This document shows, in pieces, positions 1 through 12,800 of a stretch of 64,000 bases of DNA. The position numbers were made by a program, and so were the translations under genes. Below the pieces are notes generated by a model, which worked only from the letters and a program-made list of their open reading frames with translations, was not told the origin of the DNA and made no database searches. Location of the stretch: contig JAJTWR010000473.1 in assembly GCA_021613335.1 (NCBI GenBank), forward strand, positions 542,501 to 606,500, written 5' to 3'. The stretch's first letter is position 1, and every line of letters starts with the position of its first letter. The DNA comes from Whitmania pigra. Lineage: Eukaryota; Annelida; Clitellata; Hirudinida; Haemopidae.

Positions 1-258
1 CAATCTTATCCTAGTTATGATGGTGATGATGATGATGACGCCGACGACAATGATGATGATGACGAAGGTCTATTTAAAAAAATCCTTAGATCTGCCATCA
101 GCAAAGCCATTAGGTTTTTAACTTCAGCGGAAAATGATGATGATGATGAGGAATACAACGTTGATGATGATTCTCACGAATATAAAGCTTGTTTAACCGT
201 GGTTTGGATCACAGTAACCCATTTTATTTCTCTAACTTACACCATAATTTACCTGTAG
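1..258 (+). CDS. Partial acidic protein, C-terminal end (hypothetical)
   Basis: Frame 1 is open from the window edge to a TAG at 256-258 (85 codons), with no internal stop or obvious splice signal. The product would have two aspartate-rich blocks (from GAT/GAC codons) separated by a basic amphipathic stretch (KKILRSAISKAIRFL), and would end in a hydrophobic segment of about 20 residues. The aspartate runs partly reflect a GAT microsatellite, so the frame may be open by chance. No family is recognised, and the start lies outside the window. This is weakly supported. Confidence 0.25.
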   Translation, partial: QSYPSYDGDDDDDADDNDDDDEGLFKKILRSAISKAIRFLTSAENDDDDEEYNVDDDSHEYKACLTVVWITVTHFISLTYTIIYL

Positions 259-1383
259 TCATCTGGTCTCTTATGGGAAATACTTTTAAAGGTAGGTTTT
301 GAACACCGAACCTGTCGACCTGAAAACGTTTTAATCGTTGACTTGAATTTTTGGAACGAGACGTCAGAAATGTTTGCATTGAAAATGGTTTTACCTACTT
401 TTGTATAGATATTGTAATGTATTACAATTACACATAACAACAAGTTGTAATTATCTTCTTCTGCATTTACATCTTACGATGTAAGGTTTACATTATCTCA
501 TTTTAATTTTTAGTTTGGTTTTTTTTTAATTAATTTTAATGTTTTATTTTTAGACCTCCCAGCTAAGTCATAACCTGCTAGTTTGTTTGAACATTTAACT
601 ATTATCGCTGTCATCATCATCATCATCATCATCGCTGTTATTATCATCATTATCATCAGCAGCATTTACAGTCAGAACCTATTTATTTGACAAGTCACCA
701 TCTATATTAATATATTTATATATATTACTTATTTACATTACTTAATACAATATGGCCAGCTAAAACTAGTATTATTTTATAATTAATAAAGTTAAGTTAG
801 CATAAAAATAAAGATAATAAAGCAACTAAACATAATTGCATATTTTTCCAGAAATCTTATCTGCCATCTTTTTCCTGAGCTTATGTAGTCGTGGACGGCA
901 TAGGTCATCGTAGAGAAATATATTTGGGTTGACAGTTTGGTGGCGTGGAATTATTAGATTAATTTTTTATTTCTGTTAAACGTTTCGTCTGTTATGGAAA
1001 TTATCTGCTTTTTATTAACTACTTATTAATCATTAGGTAATATTTAAGATAATTTTTATGGTGTTTAGTTTAAAAATATTAATATTCTCTTTCTTATCTG
1101 CTGATTTTGTAATAACAAAAAATAATAATAATAATAATATCGTTATCAACATAAGTTTAAGTTTGTTTTTAAGTTGTGAAGTGTGAGGACTCTAATCAAA
1201 TTTCTGCATTCAGTCATAAAGCTTTGTTAAATCATTCATTCACCAAAACTTGCTCCATCCATCCATCCATCAGGCTATCATCATCATCATCATCATCATC
1301 ACAACCACCGTCATCATCATCATCATCATCATCATCACACCACCGTCATCATCATCATCATCATCATCATCATCACACCACCG

Positions 1384-1414
<31 letters not shown>

Positions 1415-2109
1415 CTGGATCAGCTCAAATTCACAAGAAGGAATTCCTATTCAATCAATCATTACCACCATCTCTGTTCAGCCCATAGTCACCATGGTGA
1501 CGTTCATGCCCTCATTTTGCAAGCAGAACGTGCAAGCATCCGCCTTAAATGTCTCGGTGTCGCAGCCTTCGAAGTTTTCGCGTCGACGAATCGTTCGAAT
1601 CGTTCGAATCGTTCGATGTTTTTTCCTGCGGAATCCTTTTTTCCGATTTTTTGCTTCGTTCTTCTTCGATGATCGCAATGGAGAATAAAATAAACAATTG
1701 GACATTTCTGCGAGGGTTCTGGAGTGGTGATGGTTTGGGTGATAAATTGGTAGTTCAGTATTTTATGATAAAGTGATGGGTTAGGTGATAAAGTGATTGG
1801 TTAGTGAGAGAAAAATATAATCCACAAAATGTAGTTTCCAAGCTGCCAAATATAACAACGTTAACAACTTGCATTGGTACAGGTGATAACATCGCAACAG
1901 CACGATGATGATGGTTAGTAGTGATGATGATTAGCTGATGATGATAACGATGGGTGTACTTGTCCAAGAAACATGCAGATGTGGTCTTACAATGCTTTTC
2001 GTTCGTCGAAGAATTGGAATAAAACAGAATAAAAATGGAAATTAGTTTAAATGCGTTTATTTGACTTTTTTTCATTAATTTAATTTAATTCGACTTCATT
2101 TGAACCGTC
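259..2109. other. Intergenic DNA with simple repeats
   Basis: No gene is visible here. The stretch holds AT-rich sequence, short CAT/ATC runs (about 611-633), a CAT-based minisatellite (1273-1413) and three copies of a 9-bp unit GAATCGTTC near 1588-1616. The translated His/Ser/Ile runs here are microsatellite products. CCDC25 ends at 2110 and is transcribed leftwards, so its 3' UTR lies here; no polyadenylation signal could be chosen with confidence. Confidence 0.6.
1273..1413. repeat. CAT microsatellite organised as a 30-36 bp minisatellite
   Basis: Blocks of 8-10 ATC/CAT triplets are interrupted at regular spacing by CACACCACCGT. The result is a higher-order tandem repeat of about three units. 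Confidence 0.85.
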
Positions 2110-4284
2110 TCACATGAAGTCGTCCGATTCGTTGCCGCTGTCCTGAAACGAGAAACAAGAGTAAAATGACAACATTATTATCATTATTATAATTTTTACT
2201 CTTATTAATTAACTTAATTATTAATATTTCATTATAATATTATAATTATTACTCTTATAAATTGACTTAATTATTACAGTTAAGTCAAATTGTGTTTAAC
2301 AACATTTGCCGTGGTAATAGACAGATTTAAGATTCATATAAGCAATCTTGAATCTTTTACCAATTTTTAATATTCATTTACTTATAATATTTAGTAATTT
2401 GTAATATTTAATTAACTATTACTAATTTTGTAATATTTAATTAACTATTACTAATTTTATTAATACTAAAAATTAAATGCAATTATAAGTTCAACACTCA
2501 CATAGTTGGACTTCATGTTCTCAGGCTTCAAGAAGTTGTATTTCCTAATGGGATGAATTCATCATCATCATCATCATCATCACCACCTTCATCACATCAT
2601 CATCTTAATCATCACCACCATAATCACATCATTATAATCATCACCATCCCCACATCACAATCATCACCATCACCTTGCTTCTGCCTCCTTCTTGAGTCTC
2701 TCCTCCTCGAGCTTCTCCACCCGTTTCTGTTCCTTCACCTCGGCCTTCCTCGCCTCCCTCTCTCGCTTGTCCCTCTCCTCCCGTTCAGCCCTCAGGTCGG
2801 GTTTGTCCTTCCTGAGGGTCTTGTTCAGTCGGTTCACGACCTCGTTGACCCTCTTCTCGACCTTCGTCGACTTGACCTAGAATTGGTCGACGGTTTTGAT
2901 TGGTTGTTGTTTTTTTGGGGGGTTGGGTCAAATGTGTGATTGTGTACGGACGGGTGTTTAATTATTAAAATCATGAATATTCACGAGCTTGTTATGCAAG
3001 CACTTTGAAAACATTTTGGTTTGTTGTATGATCTATCATATTAGTTGTGTAATCCATGACTAATGGTTATGTAATTGATACATATGCAATAGTTATGTAA
3101 TACAAATCTAACTAGTTAAAAATTTCAATTTGTTTGATTGTTATTATTATAACAGATTTTATTATTATAATATAAAATATTAGTTACGTAATCCATGACT
3201 AATGGTTATGTACTTGTTACTTATATAATAATTATGTAATCCAAATCTAACTAGTCGAAAATCTCACCTCCTTCTGCACGTTGAACCCCACCTGACCCAC
3301 TGCCATGTTTCCAGTCTTCTTGAGGTTGTTCCACATGGTGTAAACAATTCCAACGTTGGACATCTTGTTGCCTGTTGATACAAAGGAGAATGCCATAAGA
3401 TACGATGGTATGATGATACGATGGAGGAAGACGCAGATGAACATGCTCAGAGGATTGCTAGAATATAATGAATCTTTTTAAATAGTAGTTAGAATTACTA
3501 ATCCTTACATTTAATCTTAGTATCTAACTATAAGATACAATTAAATGTGATGCAATAAAAAATACTCGAACGAAACGTCTTTTGCATGTAAACACGTGTT
3601 AGTTCAAATTCAGCACACAAAAATACCTTCAATGCTGTTGGCTTTGACGAGCTGAGCGCAATCCTGTAGAAGGGCTGGAGGAATGGTGTCGATTGTTTCT
3701 CCCTGAAGAGAAAAATATCAGGCTGAGTGCAAATTTTAACTTAAATGGCTGTTTCACAAGTGTTTTTGAGTATATGTACAATATTAAGAAGACCGATGTG
3801 ATTGTGATGGGTTTGAAAAATAAATTTAAAATGATGCATTAAATTTAAACAATTCATTCTGAAACAAACAGGCAGCAGCCTCAAATAAACGTGAGCAGAC
3901 GACACTTTGTCCACGTGAAACCAAACATCTTCCGGCCAACCCCATTTGATGAGATCTTCATCTTAAAGAAAAATTAAAGAAGTTTTCATTATGAACAATT
4001 AATACCTTAATAGGAAGCTGGTTTCAACAGGAATGTTAGACAAAATATGGGAAAAAATCTTACAAAGGTTCAAAATAAAAAAAAATTCAAATTAAAAATG
4101 AATGTCCTCACTTTCCACTTTATCCTCTCCCATATAAATGGTGTGTTCTGGACTAGTGACTATAATTGGAGACAATATTATTCACATTATGTGAAAGTGA
4201 TCTCAACAGTTTCGTAATTAATCAACTAATTGGAATTTATTCTAAATTGCTAAACTAACCATTTGAAGTAAAAAATAAAACCAT
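2110..4284 (-). CDS. CCDC25: CCDC25 (coiled-coil domain-containing protein 25), complete, 8 exons
   Basis: Minus-strand exons: 4284-4260, 4159-4112, 3961-3870, 3702-3627, 3371-3268, 2876-2674, 2544-2502 and 2142-2110. All have GT-AG junctions. The total is 624 nt, 207 aa plus stop, against 208 in human. Diagnostic segments: start MVLFFTSN, then [72 protein letters not shown], a Lys/Glu/Arg-rich coiled coil and the conserved C-terminus SGNESDDFM. The first about 100 residues form the NFACT-R/DUF814-type domain, followed by the coiled coil. From the family: human CCDC25 is reported as a membrane sensor of extracellular-trap DNA, but the conserved core suggests an older intracellular role. It is head-to-head with COQ9. 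Confidence 0.95.
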
Positions 4285-4663
4285 TTTTATCGTTAACGTA
4301 AAAACGCGACAGATATATCAAAACAAAATAAACAAAGTGTTTAAAGCTAGATAAGAGACAACGTGCAATTTTAAAGATTTTTTTATGCACATTTTTAATA
4401 TTTTTTATAAAATTATTTTTAAATTAATAAAATTTCAATTTTTAATTCTAAGTGGGAATGACGTAATAAAACGAGCACTCGTTTTAAATACAAAGCAACT
4501 ATATTTGATACTAATTGTTAAACTTAGTAAAAATTTAAATAATTACAATTGTTTTGCTAGATAAAGTTAAATGAAAGTTGAATTCTGACATACCTTATAT
4601 GCATCTTCATTGCTTGTTTTGTCAGCGATATTTAGATAAGTAACATTGCTATAGAGAGACAAA
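4285..4663. promoter_or_regulatory. Shared 379-bp region between divergent CCDC25 and COQ9 starts
   Basis: The start codons of CCDC25 (minus, 4284) and COQ9 (plus, 4664) point away from each other. All promoter elements close to either gene, and both 5' UTRs unless an upstream intron exists, must lie in this AT-rich interval. No TATA box or CpG-rich island could be singled out. A bidirectional promoter is inferred from layout only. Confidence 0.5.
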
Positions 4664-5278
4664 ATGCTCAGGAACGTAATAAATCTTTTGAGTAGTCAAA
4701 CCAGAAGTCAGTTTTGTCATTGCACTTTTTAAAGTTGCATTTGTTTAAGTTTTGTTGCTTTACATATTGCGGTATTGTTTATTTTTGAGTTTTATTTATT
4801 TTGCAATTTTTATTAACCGACTGTTGTTTTGTTTGTGTTTTTATTGTAGTTGCTGCAGGCAGGTTTGTCTCCTCTGCATCGTCTGGGTCTTTTTCACGAT
4901 TTGACACTGAGGATTATAATATTTCTGATTCAGACAGGTTATAAAGATATGTGTTTAAAACGTATATTTAATGAGCGTATCATGTTTGCTTTAACATTTA
5001 ATAAAGCTATTTGGAATGATGATTCCACAAGATAGGTATTACTAATAAAACAATTATCAATAAATATATTTCACACCCCTTTTGAATTTATACTTTCCCC
5101 CTTCGCTGACAAAAGGAACGATTAATTTTAATTTCCTAAAATTTTCCCGAGCAGCGAGGGAAGCAGTTCGGACGAAACGAACGTCAACGAGATCAAACAG
5201 AAGATCCTCGGTGCTTCTCTTCCTTTCGTTCTCGAACACGGTTGGAGCAACAAGTCCCTTGCCCTCGGTTGGTCCTGC

Positions 5279-5340
<62 letters not shown>

Positions 5341-5454
5341 TGTGGTAATATTACAGTTAATAATAATAAGTATAATATTAATTTGTTTGCTATATTATTA
5401 CTGTTTTTGGTAATATTACAGTTATAATATTAATTATAATATTAATTTGTATGC

Positions 5455-5485
<31 letters not shown>

Positions 5486-8400
5486 TATGGTAATATCATA
5501 GCTAATAACAATAATATTAATTTGTTTGTTATTATTATTATTACCATTTGCGGTAATATTATAGAGAGGCCACATGCAATTTGTTGATAATCTTCGACAA
5601 GATAATGTTTGTTGCTTAATTGTCGTTATTACTTTACATTCCTTGCATTAATTTTGCAATTGTCATGTCTGTTCTCTATGCCTTTCTGCTACTGGCTAAT
5701 GTTGAAAATAAGTGCATTATATTATTATATTATATTATACTATATTATTATGATTAAGCAGACCACCAACAATGTATTATTATCAGCAGTAATTGTTACT
5801 TATTATTATTATTGGTTATTATTACTTATTTTTAATGGTTGTGATTATTATTATTATTATTATTATTATTATGTTTATTGGTTATTCCTTATTATTATTT
5901 TTATTGATTACTGTTATTACAATTCACATTTTGTTCGTTCAGGGGCGGAAAAAGTTGACCTCTCGGGCATGAGTCACGGCCTTTTCCCCAGGGGAGGTTA
6001 CGAACTGGTGAGTCACTTTTACAAGAATTGTAACCAGGAACTGGAAAGGAAAATGAAGGAATCTACAGTCGATGCCGAGTCTAAGTGAGTGGAGATGATC
6101 GTCATTATGCATGTCATCATTATCACATAATAATCATCATCGTTATTATGTTATCATGTCATCATTATCACTTTATACATATCATCATCATCATTTACAT
6201 TATAATCATCACCATTATATATGTCCTCACTACCACATTATAAACATTATCACTATCATCTATGTCAGTATTACGGATATGTTATTTCATGATATTTCAA
6301 TATTGCATGTGCTTTAGGAGATTGCATGTGCAATTATTGTATACCTGAATATTGTCTTCTTATTCATCGTGTTAACTACTTGAAGTCATGAATTTTATTA
6401 ATAAGTGATAACGATTATTACACTCGATAACTTGTTATAACTTAACGATTTTTATCATCACATTAATTTCAGAATAAACGTTAACGAGTTCATAGAAGAG
6501 GCTGTAAAGTACCGCTTGGGTCTCATCACCCCCTACTTGCTGAGGTGGTCTGAGGTGAGGTGTGAAGTGATAGAATATAATGTCAAGAATCTATGCCTTC
6601 ATTTATTCAATCCATTGCTTCATTCATTTGTTAATAACTTCATTACTTTATTTGTTAATTAATTAATTCATTCATTTGTTAATTTCATCATTACTTTTTT
6701 TGTTAATTAATTAATTCATTCATTTGTTAACTCATTCATTCAATGACCACCTATCATATATCTTATCCTAATATGTACATCATCATTACCATTTAATCAT
6801 ATTCTTTTGCATCTGGTCTTAGATGTGTTAATTTGTTGTTATTTAATGTTAATAGTAAGTATTTTTCTGCCTGCATTAAGAAGTCCATTTATTCTGAACC
6901 TTATTACTGCCAATGTAACATATTTAGAGACTGCGGCATTGACCTTTATCTGACATTTTTATCGGCGTTCAGTGACATGTGACGGTAATGGTAACGGTCG
7001 TAATGTCTTGTGTTTGAAACCCAGCTTGCACTGCCACAAGCATATACAAATGGTTATAAGAAGTGCCTCTGAAACTGTGCATATGGCACTACTAAATAAA
7101 TTTTTTTAAAAGTGATTTATGAGTTTATTGAATCAAACAAACAAGCCATTATATGCACAGAAAAAACAAAAAGCGAAAGCACTAAATAAATTCAAATAAA
7201 CCCAAAGGACCAGCCTTAAGGAAGCACTGACCCTAAAAGCAGTTATATACAAAATCATAAGCAATACACTTTCACTCAATAAATATTGTTTGCATGACAT
7301 TTTGAATAGTAAATAAAATAATTTGAAAGGGCATGTGTTTAACTGAGTTGGGTCCTTGATAGATGAAGGTATGGAGGAGTAAAGTCTTATTATATGTGCC
7401 ATAACATTGTATTGACAATAATTTAAGTGTAGATTTGGAAAAAGACAGACAATATTCATGTGCATCACATAGAAAGCGTGAAAGATAGTTGTAGTTATTG
7501 CTTGATATGAAAAAAAACAGAGAATATTTTGGGAAGAGAACTGAAATCATATGAAAACATAAAACGATCAATTTGTAAATTACTAATTTGTGACATATTT
7601 AACAGACTATAGTTAGAGAATGCAGAGGCAGTTGATGATGAAGGTGATAATAAGAAAATTATTCGCGCAATCCGTTTTTTGCAATATATTCAATTGATGT
7701 AAATGTGTGTTATAAGTAGATGCCCATATTACATTGCAGTAAGTTAGATAAGGGTAAATAAGAGAGAAATACAAATGAAGTATGATTACAATTTCCAGGC
7801 TTCTGTGTTAATGTGTCATCCAGACAACGTCGCCGACTCTTTCCAGAACTTCACTTCGATGATCGACGACATTTGGCATTACTCAGGAGACAAATCTTTT
7901 GATGTTAGTGAACTCTTTGTTGTTTAGTTGGAACGTCAAGGAGTTAATTAAATTAAATTAATTACTGAATTTAACTAGCAATTATCATTTAGATGCAATT
8001 GTTGCAGTTGATTCTTGATAGTCTTAGTGCATAATAAATCATTTATGTTTATGTATTAATTGGATGTTGTCGAATACTAATTAATTAATTAAAATGTTGA
8101 ATGCATATGAAGTCAGAATGCATCAAAAAGCTTTTAGTTAATATTAATAATTAATTACAATTAGTTACTAATGAAATTCATTTATTTATTTGTCTATTTA
8201 TTTATTACTTGACGTCTTCTCTCCCCGTGAAGCTCAACTGGTATTCTAAGCGCATCACCCTCGGCCTCATCTACAAGAGTACTGAACTGTGCCTCATTGC
8301 TGACGAATCGGAAGATTTCCAAGAGACCTGGAGTTTCCTTTCCAGGAGGATGAATGACGTGCACAAGCTGAAACAAGTGGGTGTCTGGAGACGGTGATAA

Positions 8401-9162
8401 TGATGGATGTGTGGATAGTGGTTGAATGGGTACTTTTTTATTTCTGGGTGATATTGTTATTTTGGTGATATTAGATGATTTTTATTTTTAGGATGATATT
8501 AAACATGATGATATTATATGTGTGATTTTTATTGTTTATAGAATTATTAATGCAATGGTAGTGGATGATGGTTACTTTGTATTGTATTCTTTTGAGCTCT
8601 TAAACGAATAATCATGAATTTTCAGCGTAGCTGTCACATCAATTATATTTAATTCCTCAGTGTTATGTTTATCTAGTCCAGTGTGTTTTTATTACAATAT
8701 GCATATATTAATATTATTATTATGAATATGTTAATGCTATTTATATGAACATTAATAAATTATTGAATAGCTTGCACGGTCAAGCTAAAGTAATTCGTTC
8801 AAATATCATTGCCAGTTGTCGGAGATATCTACGTACGTCGATTCGGCCTTTCAAGTGGTGAGTCTAACTGGTTAATGTTTTTATGACAAAATTATTATCT
8901 AGTGGGAGCTCCATGATAAAAGTATTATTAATTAAAATTTAAACATTTTTTAACAACAGCATCAATTTTTATCTGCTTGCAATATTGCTAGTTTTTGCTC
9001 TTATATTATCTTGACAATGTTTTATAATAACAATGTTGATATTATTGTTATGTAATATACTATTCGATATGGGTATAAAAACAGAAATTAAGGTAAAACA
9101 AATTTATTTTTTGACCACAGGCAAGGAACTTACTAGCCCTCAATAATTTCGGCAGAAAATAA
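4664..9162 (+). CDS. COQ9: COQ9, mitochondrial ubiquinone biosynthesis lipid-binding protein, complete, 9 exons
   Basis: Exons: 4664-4706, 4850-4937, 5155-5267, 5943-6084, 6473-6554, 7799-7903, 8233-8376, 8816-8857 and 9121-9162. The total is 801 nt, 266 aa plus stop, with every junction in phase (human 318 aa, with a longer N-terminus). The N-terminus MLRNVINLLSSQTR resembles a mitochondrial targeting peptide and is followed by an acidic Ser/Asp stretch. COQ9 hallmarks: FVLEHGWSNKSLALG, RLGLITPYLLRWSE, FTSMIDDIWHYSGDKSFDLN, WYSKRITLGLIYKSTELCL and DFQETWSFLSRRMND, then the C-terminal helix ISTYVDSAFQV and ARNLLALNNFGRK. From the family: a TetR-like fold binds lipid, partners COQ7 and presents the quinone intermediate for hydroxylation on the inner membrane. 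Exons 2 and 3 each have two in-frame acceptors. Intron 5 carries a SINE and a LINE fragment. Confidence 0.95.
5279..5341. repeat. ATT microsatellite in COQ9 intron 3
   Basis: About 20 TTA triplets begin 12 bp after the exon 3 donor, with further short TTA runs near 5456-5484 and 5840-5872 in the same intron. Confidence 0.9.
6925..7105 (+). mobile_element. tRNA-derived SINE, degenerate copy in COQ9 intron 5
   Basis: A Pol III B-box-like stretch (GTTTGAAACCC near 7012) and a 3' tail GGCACTACTAAATAAAT resemble the SINE at 11690-11815, where the B box is GTTCGAAACCC and the tail GCGCTATATAAATG. The copy is diverged and its boundaries are approximate. Confidence 0.5.
7106..7772 (-). mobile_element. 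LINE 3' fragment (CR1/Jockey-like RT C-terminus)
   Basis: The reverse complement matches nucleotide segments at 37060-37500 and 39248-39380, including the stretches around TTTACCCTTATCTAA and CATCAATTGAATATATTGC. Translation gives the degraded LINE C-terminal pattern of a CKST/LK..SIQCYG block followed by LYSS.PSSIK. The fragment is 5'-truncated and stops about 25 bp before COQ9 exon 6, so it may limit the polypyrimidine tract of that intron. Confidence 0.75.
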
Positions 9163-9812
9163 GAAAATGCTACTCTGTTGTGTTGATGGCTGAAGTCCAT
9201 TTCAATGACAGTGTTATGAAGATTCAAAGCCCAGTTTACATTTAAATTAGAAAGTTATCAATAAAGGCTGTTTTGCGTGGCGTATTTTATTAATTAGCTT
9301 TTATTTGGTATGCTTGCCTAAGCTTGTGCGCCAATAACGTTTGGAAGGATAAATTAATTTGTGATGATTTAAAAGCTTCAGAAATATGAAAAAAAATCCA
9401 CCTGTAGTAATTTATTCAAGTATTTAATTATGTTTCGAATGTCGATTCAGTTGTTAAACTAGAATTTTAACTAGGCATCAAAGATGCAATTCATAATATA
9501 ATACAATTAGGATACTATAAATAGGATAATACAATTAGGATATTACAGGGCAAATAAAACTTAAGCGAGTTGAACTCAAGGACGACGTACTCATAAAGTT
9601 GTATGACTTCTACGTGAAAGAAAATTTATAGTAGCTAAAAAGCAGATTAATGTTTATGAGATTCCGGCAATTGGTTTTTTTTTTAATTTTGCCATTTTTA
9701 CATAAATTGCGTTCAATAATATTTCCCGGAGAACTCGAGAAAAGCTTACACTATTCGATTACGTAACTTGCTTATGTTGCTTTGGAGATGTTTATTTTGA
9801 TGGAGGACAGCC
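9163..9812. other. Intergenic, COQ9 to gene A
   Basis: This is 650 bp of AT-rich sequence without a supported ORF. It must contain the COQ9 3' UTR and the promoter and 5' UTR of gene A. I see no repeat or regulatory motif I can name. Confidence 0.5.
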
Positions 9813-12800
9813 ATGCTTGTCTTTTCAACTGATTTATATATTTTAACTTTTGCAATCTTTCTTCCTTATGCAGAAAGCCAAATTCATTCATTAATGAAAG
9901 ACTTCATCGTGCTTTACGAGCGCAATCACTCACTACTTAATATTTCAGGAGAAACATTGAAAGATGAATTGAGTTTTACCAATGACGAATCGAGAGTAGT
10001 AATACACTTCGAAAGGTTGACTTTTGTAGAAGGGATCAAGTTCCGCACTTCTCTAGGTAATATTTTTTTTTAACTTAGAAACAAACTTCAGTTTTACGAA
10101 AAAATGTGTTTTGAATTATGCACTTATATTATATTATGTAATCTATTATATTATTGATATAAACTGGGAGTCTAAGTAATAAATAAGTAATAGTCATAAA
10201 TCCTACTCATAAAAAGACACTCAATGTAATTCAATAGTAATACAAACTTTAGGGCTGCGGAAGTTAACGATTAGTTAATCGATTAATTGTTAAAATTGTT
10301 AATTATTATGTAATTTTTCAATTTATTTTTATTAACAATTTTTTAATAGTATTCTTTTTGGTTGCTTACTTTCTTCCGTAACGTCATTATTATTTAGTTA
10401 GAACGTGATGAAAGCATCGTTGCATTTAAGCATTTAATTTATTTCTTAAATTCGATTACCCAACAAAAAAAATTAATCAGACGCAGTCTAAAAAAAAAAT
10501 TAAATATGCACTTAATTATTTTATGCCGCGGTTGAAAGGCTATTCAGTTCTAATGACTGAAAACTTACATAATAAACCTATTAGTTTGTTTGCTAGCTTA
10601 CCTCCGGGTTATTACAATCGTTTAGCTCGTCAACCTTAATAAGTGAACGTTTTTGAAGTGGAACCGCCAAATTCCCAAGGGGCGCTTTGTGACGGTGCAA
10701 GCTGGGCCGCGAACACGACCTAGGCCGGCAACACAACCGGGTTCGACTGTATATACATAATATGTATTTTGTTTATAATTTGATAAGCAAATATAAACAT
10801 CGCCTAATACATATGTACATTGTAAAGAATGTCTGAGTTGGCACAAATACATTAAACGAAACAGGCTATAACTTCACAATGGATGGATTGTGTGCCGAAG
10901 AATTGACAATCAAGAAGTCAGATTCTTATAATTTTTCTACATTCTACTCCAACAATATCACAATCAATCAGATCTGTAGTCAATTATATATCACAGCGGC
11001 ATTAAGGTCTACCATCCAAGTCAATGCGTACCGTGAGTAATTTTCTAAAATGGCAACGAGTTGTATTAATTTGGATTAATTGGAATAATATTTGTGCAAC
11101 AACTTCAATTTAGAATTCCACATAGAGAACTACTTGGGCTGTTATGAAAAGCCTGGCGGCCCACCGGCAACGCTGACAGATCCGAATGGATGCAGAGTTT
11201 TCTGTTCCTTATTTAAATATTTTGTTGTAGGAATCAAGGGCTCACAAGTTTGGCACAGTTTAAGCATGCTTAGATATTTTTTATTATTTATGTAATTATA
11301 TAATATATTATAAATATAATATGTAAATATATATTATGGACTATATAAATATAAATTTTTTTATGCATAAATAAATATTAAGATATATTTATGTATTATA
11401 TTATTATAATATTATTATTATATTTCTATACTGTGCAATATGTTATTACATTGGTGTGATTTCGCGGAAAATTGTGCTTCAACAAGTGCATTCCCTTTAC
11501 TCAAAGTAAATTCATTAAGTAAAATTGTTTATATCATGGCTAAAAGAGACATCAAATAGCGTTAAATAAATTTGATTTATTTTACTTTCACAATTTCAAC
11601 CTCGAACATGAACTGATTCCGAGTAGAAATACAGATAGATTCCATAGATACATCAGTGGAAAACTACAATCACGTAATTGTAATTGTAACTTCATTTATA
11701 TAGCGCTCCTTCCCAAGGGCGCTGGCGGCAGTGTAGGCTGGGTTTCGAACACGACACATTACGACTGTTGCCATTACCGCCGTATGCAGGCACGTAACCC
11801 ATTCGGCTAACCTGAGATACTATGGCTGGAGAGGATAGAGAAAAGACTTGTGTCATCTGCGTATTGATGGAAATATATGTTGAAGTTATGAATAATGTTT
11901 AGTTTAACATATTGGGATCTGTTGGAAAGGTAAGATTGTAGCCAGGAGAGTGCAAGGCCATTAATTCCAAAGTCAGACTGGAGTATCTCCAACAATATTT
12001 GGTGGTTTGTGGTATCAAAGGCAGCCGAGAGGTCGGTCATAAATGTCGGCGAGATTGTTGAAGATGTGTGAAAGGGCTGTTTCTGTAGAGAAACCAGGTC
12101 TGTAGGCAGATTGGAGGGAAGGGAAATTAGAAGATGCTGTGATATGAGGTCGAATTCTGGGCAGAATGAGTCTATCAAGCAGTTTTGACATAGTAGAAAG
12201 GTTGGAGATAGGTCTGTAATTGGTAAGCAAGTTTGGATCGAGGTTTGGCTTTTTTTTAGAAGTGGAAGGACTTGGGCCCTCTTGAAGATGGACGGAAAAG
12301 TGCTTGTGCTGCAAGAAAGGTTTGCTAGTTTAGAGAAGATTGGGGATAGAATTAGAGCATATTTCTTGAGATGAAGAGTGGAGTATCGAGAGGAGATGAC
12401 TTGTTGGGCAGTTGGGAATAAGCTTGAGAACCTCTTCCAATGAAACAGGTTTTAGGACTGAGATTGGGGTGCCTGAGAATTGCTTGGCTGGAAAAGATGA
12501 GATGGTTGATGAGGCGAAGCCTTGAGGTTGAAGAAAAACGAGTTAAAAGAATTGACCAAGTTTGAGCACTCATCGTCGGTATAATATTGAGGAGGACGGC
12601 TGTGAAGCAGTTTGTGAAGAGAGCTCTACATGGAACGGGGGTTTACATCAGACCAGTGGCGCAACTAGGGGGCTGGGGGGCTTGCCTAATAGGAAAGACA
12701 CTGCAATTTTTCCAAATTCGATGAGTTTTTTTTTGGTGGGGGGGGGGGGGGGGGCGGGGTAAGGGGATTTAACTGGTTTGAAACTTTGAGACAGAAGATA

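Noticed and set aside
1176..1688. Ser/His/Ile-rich frames up to 170 aa
   Set aside because: They are translations of the CAT minisatellite in all frames, with no splice or domain support.
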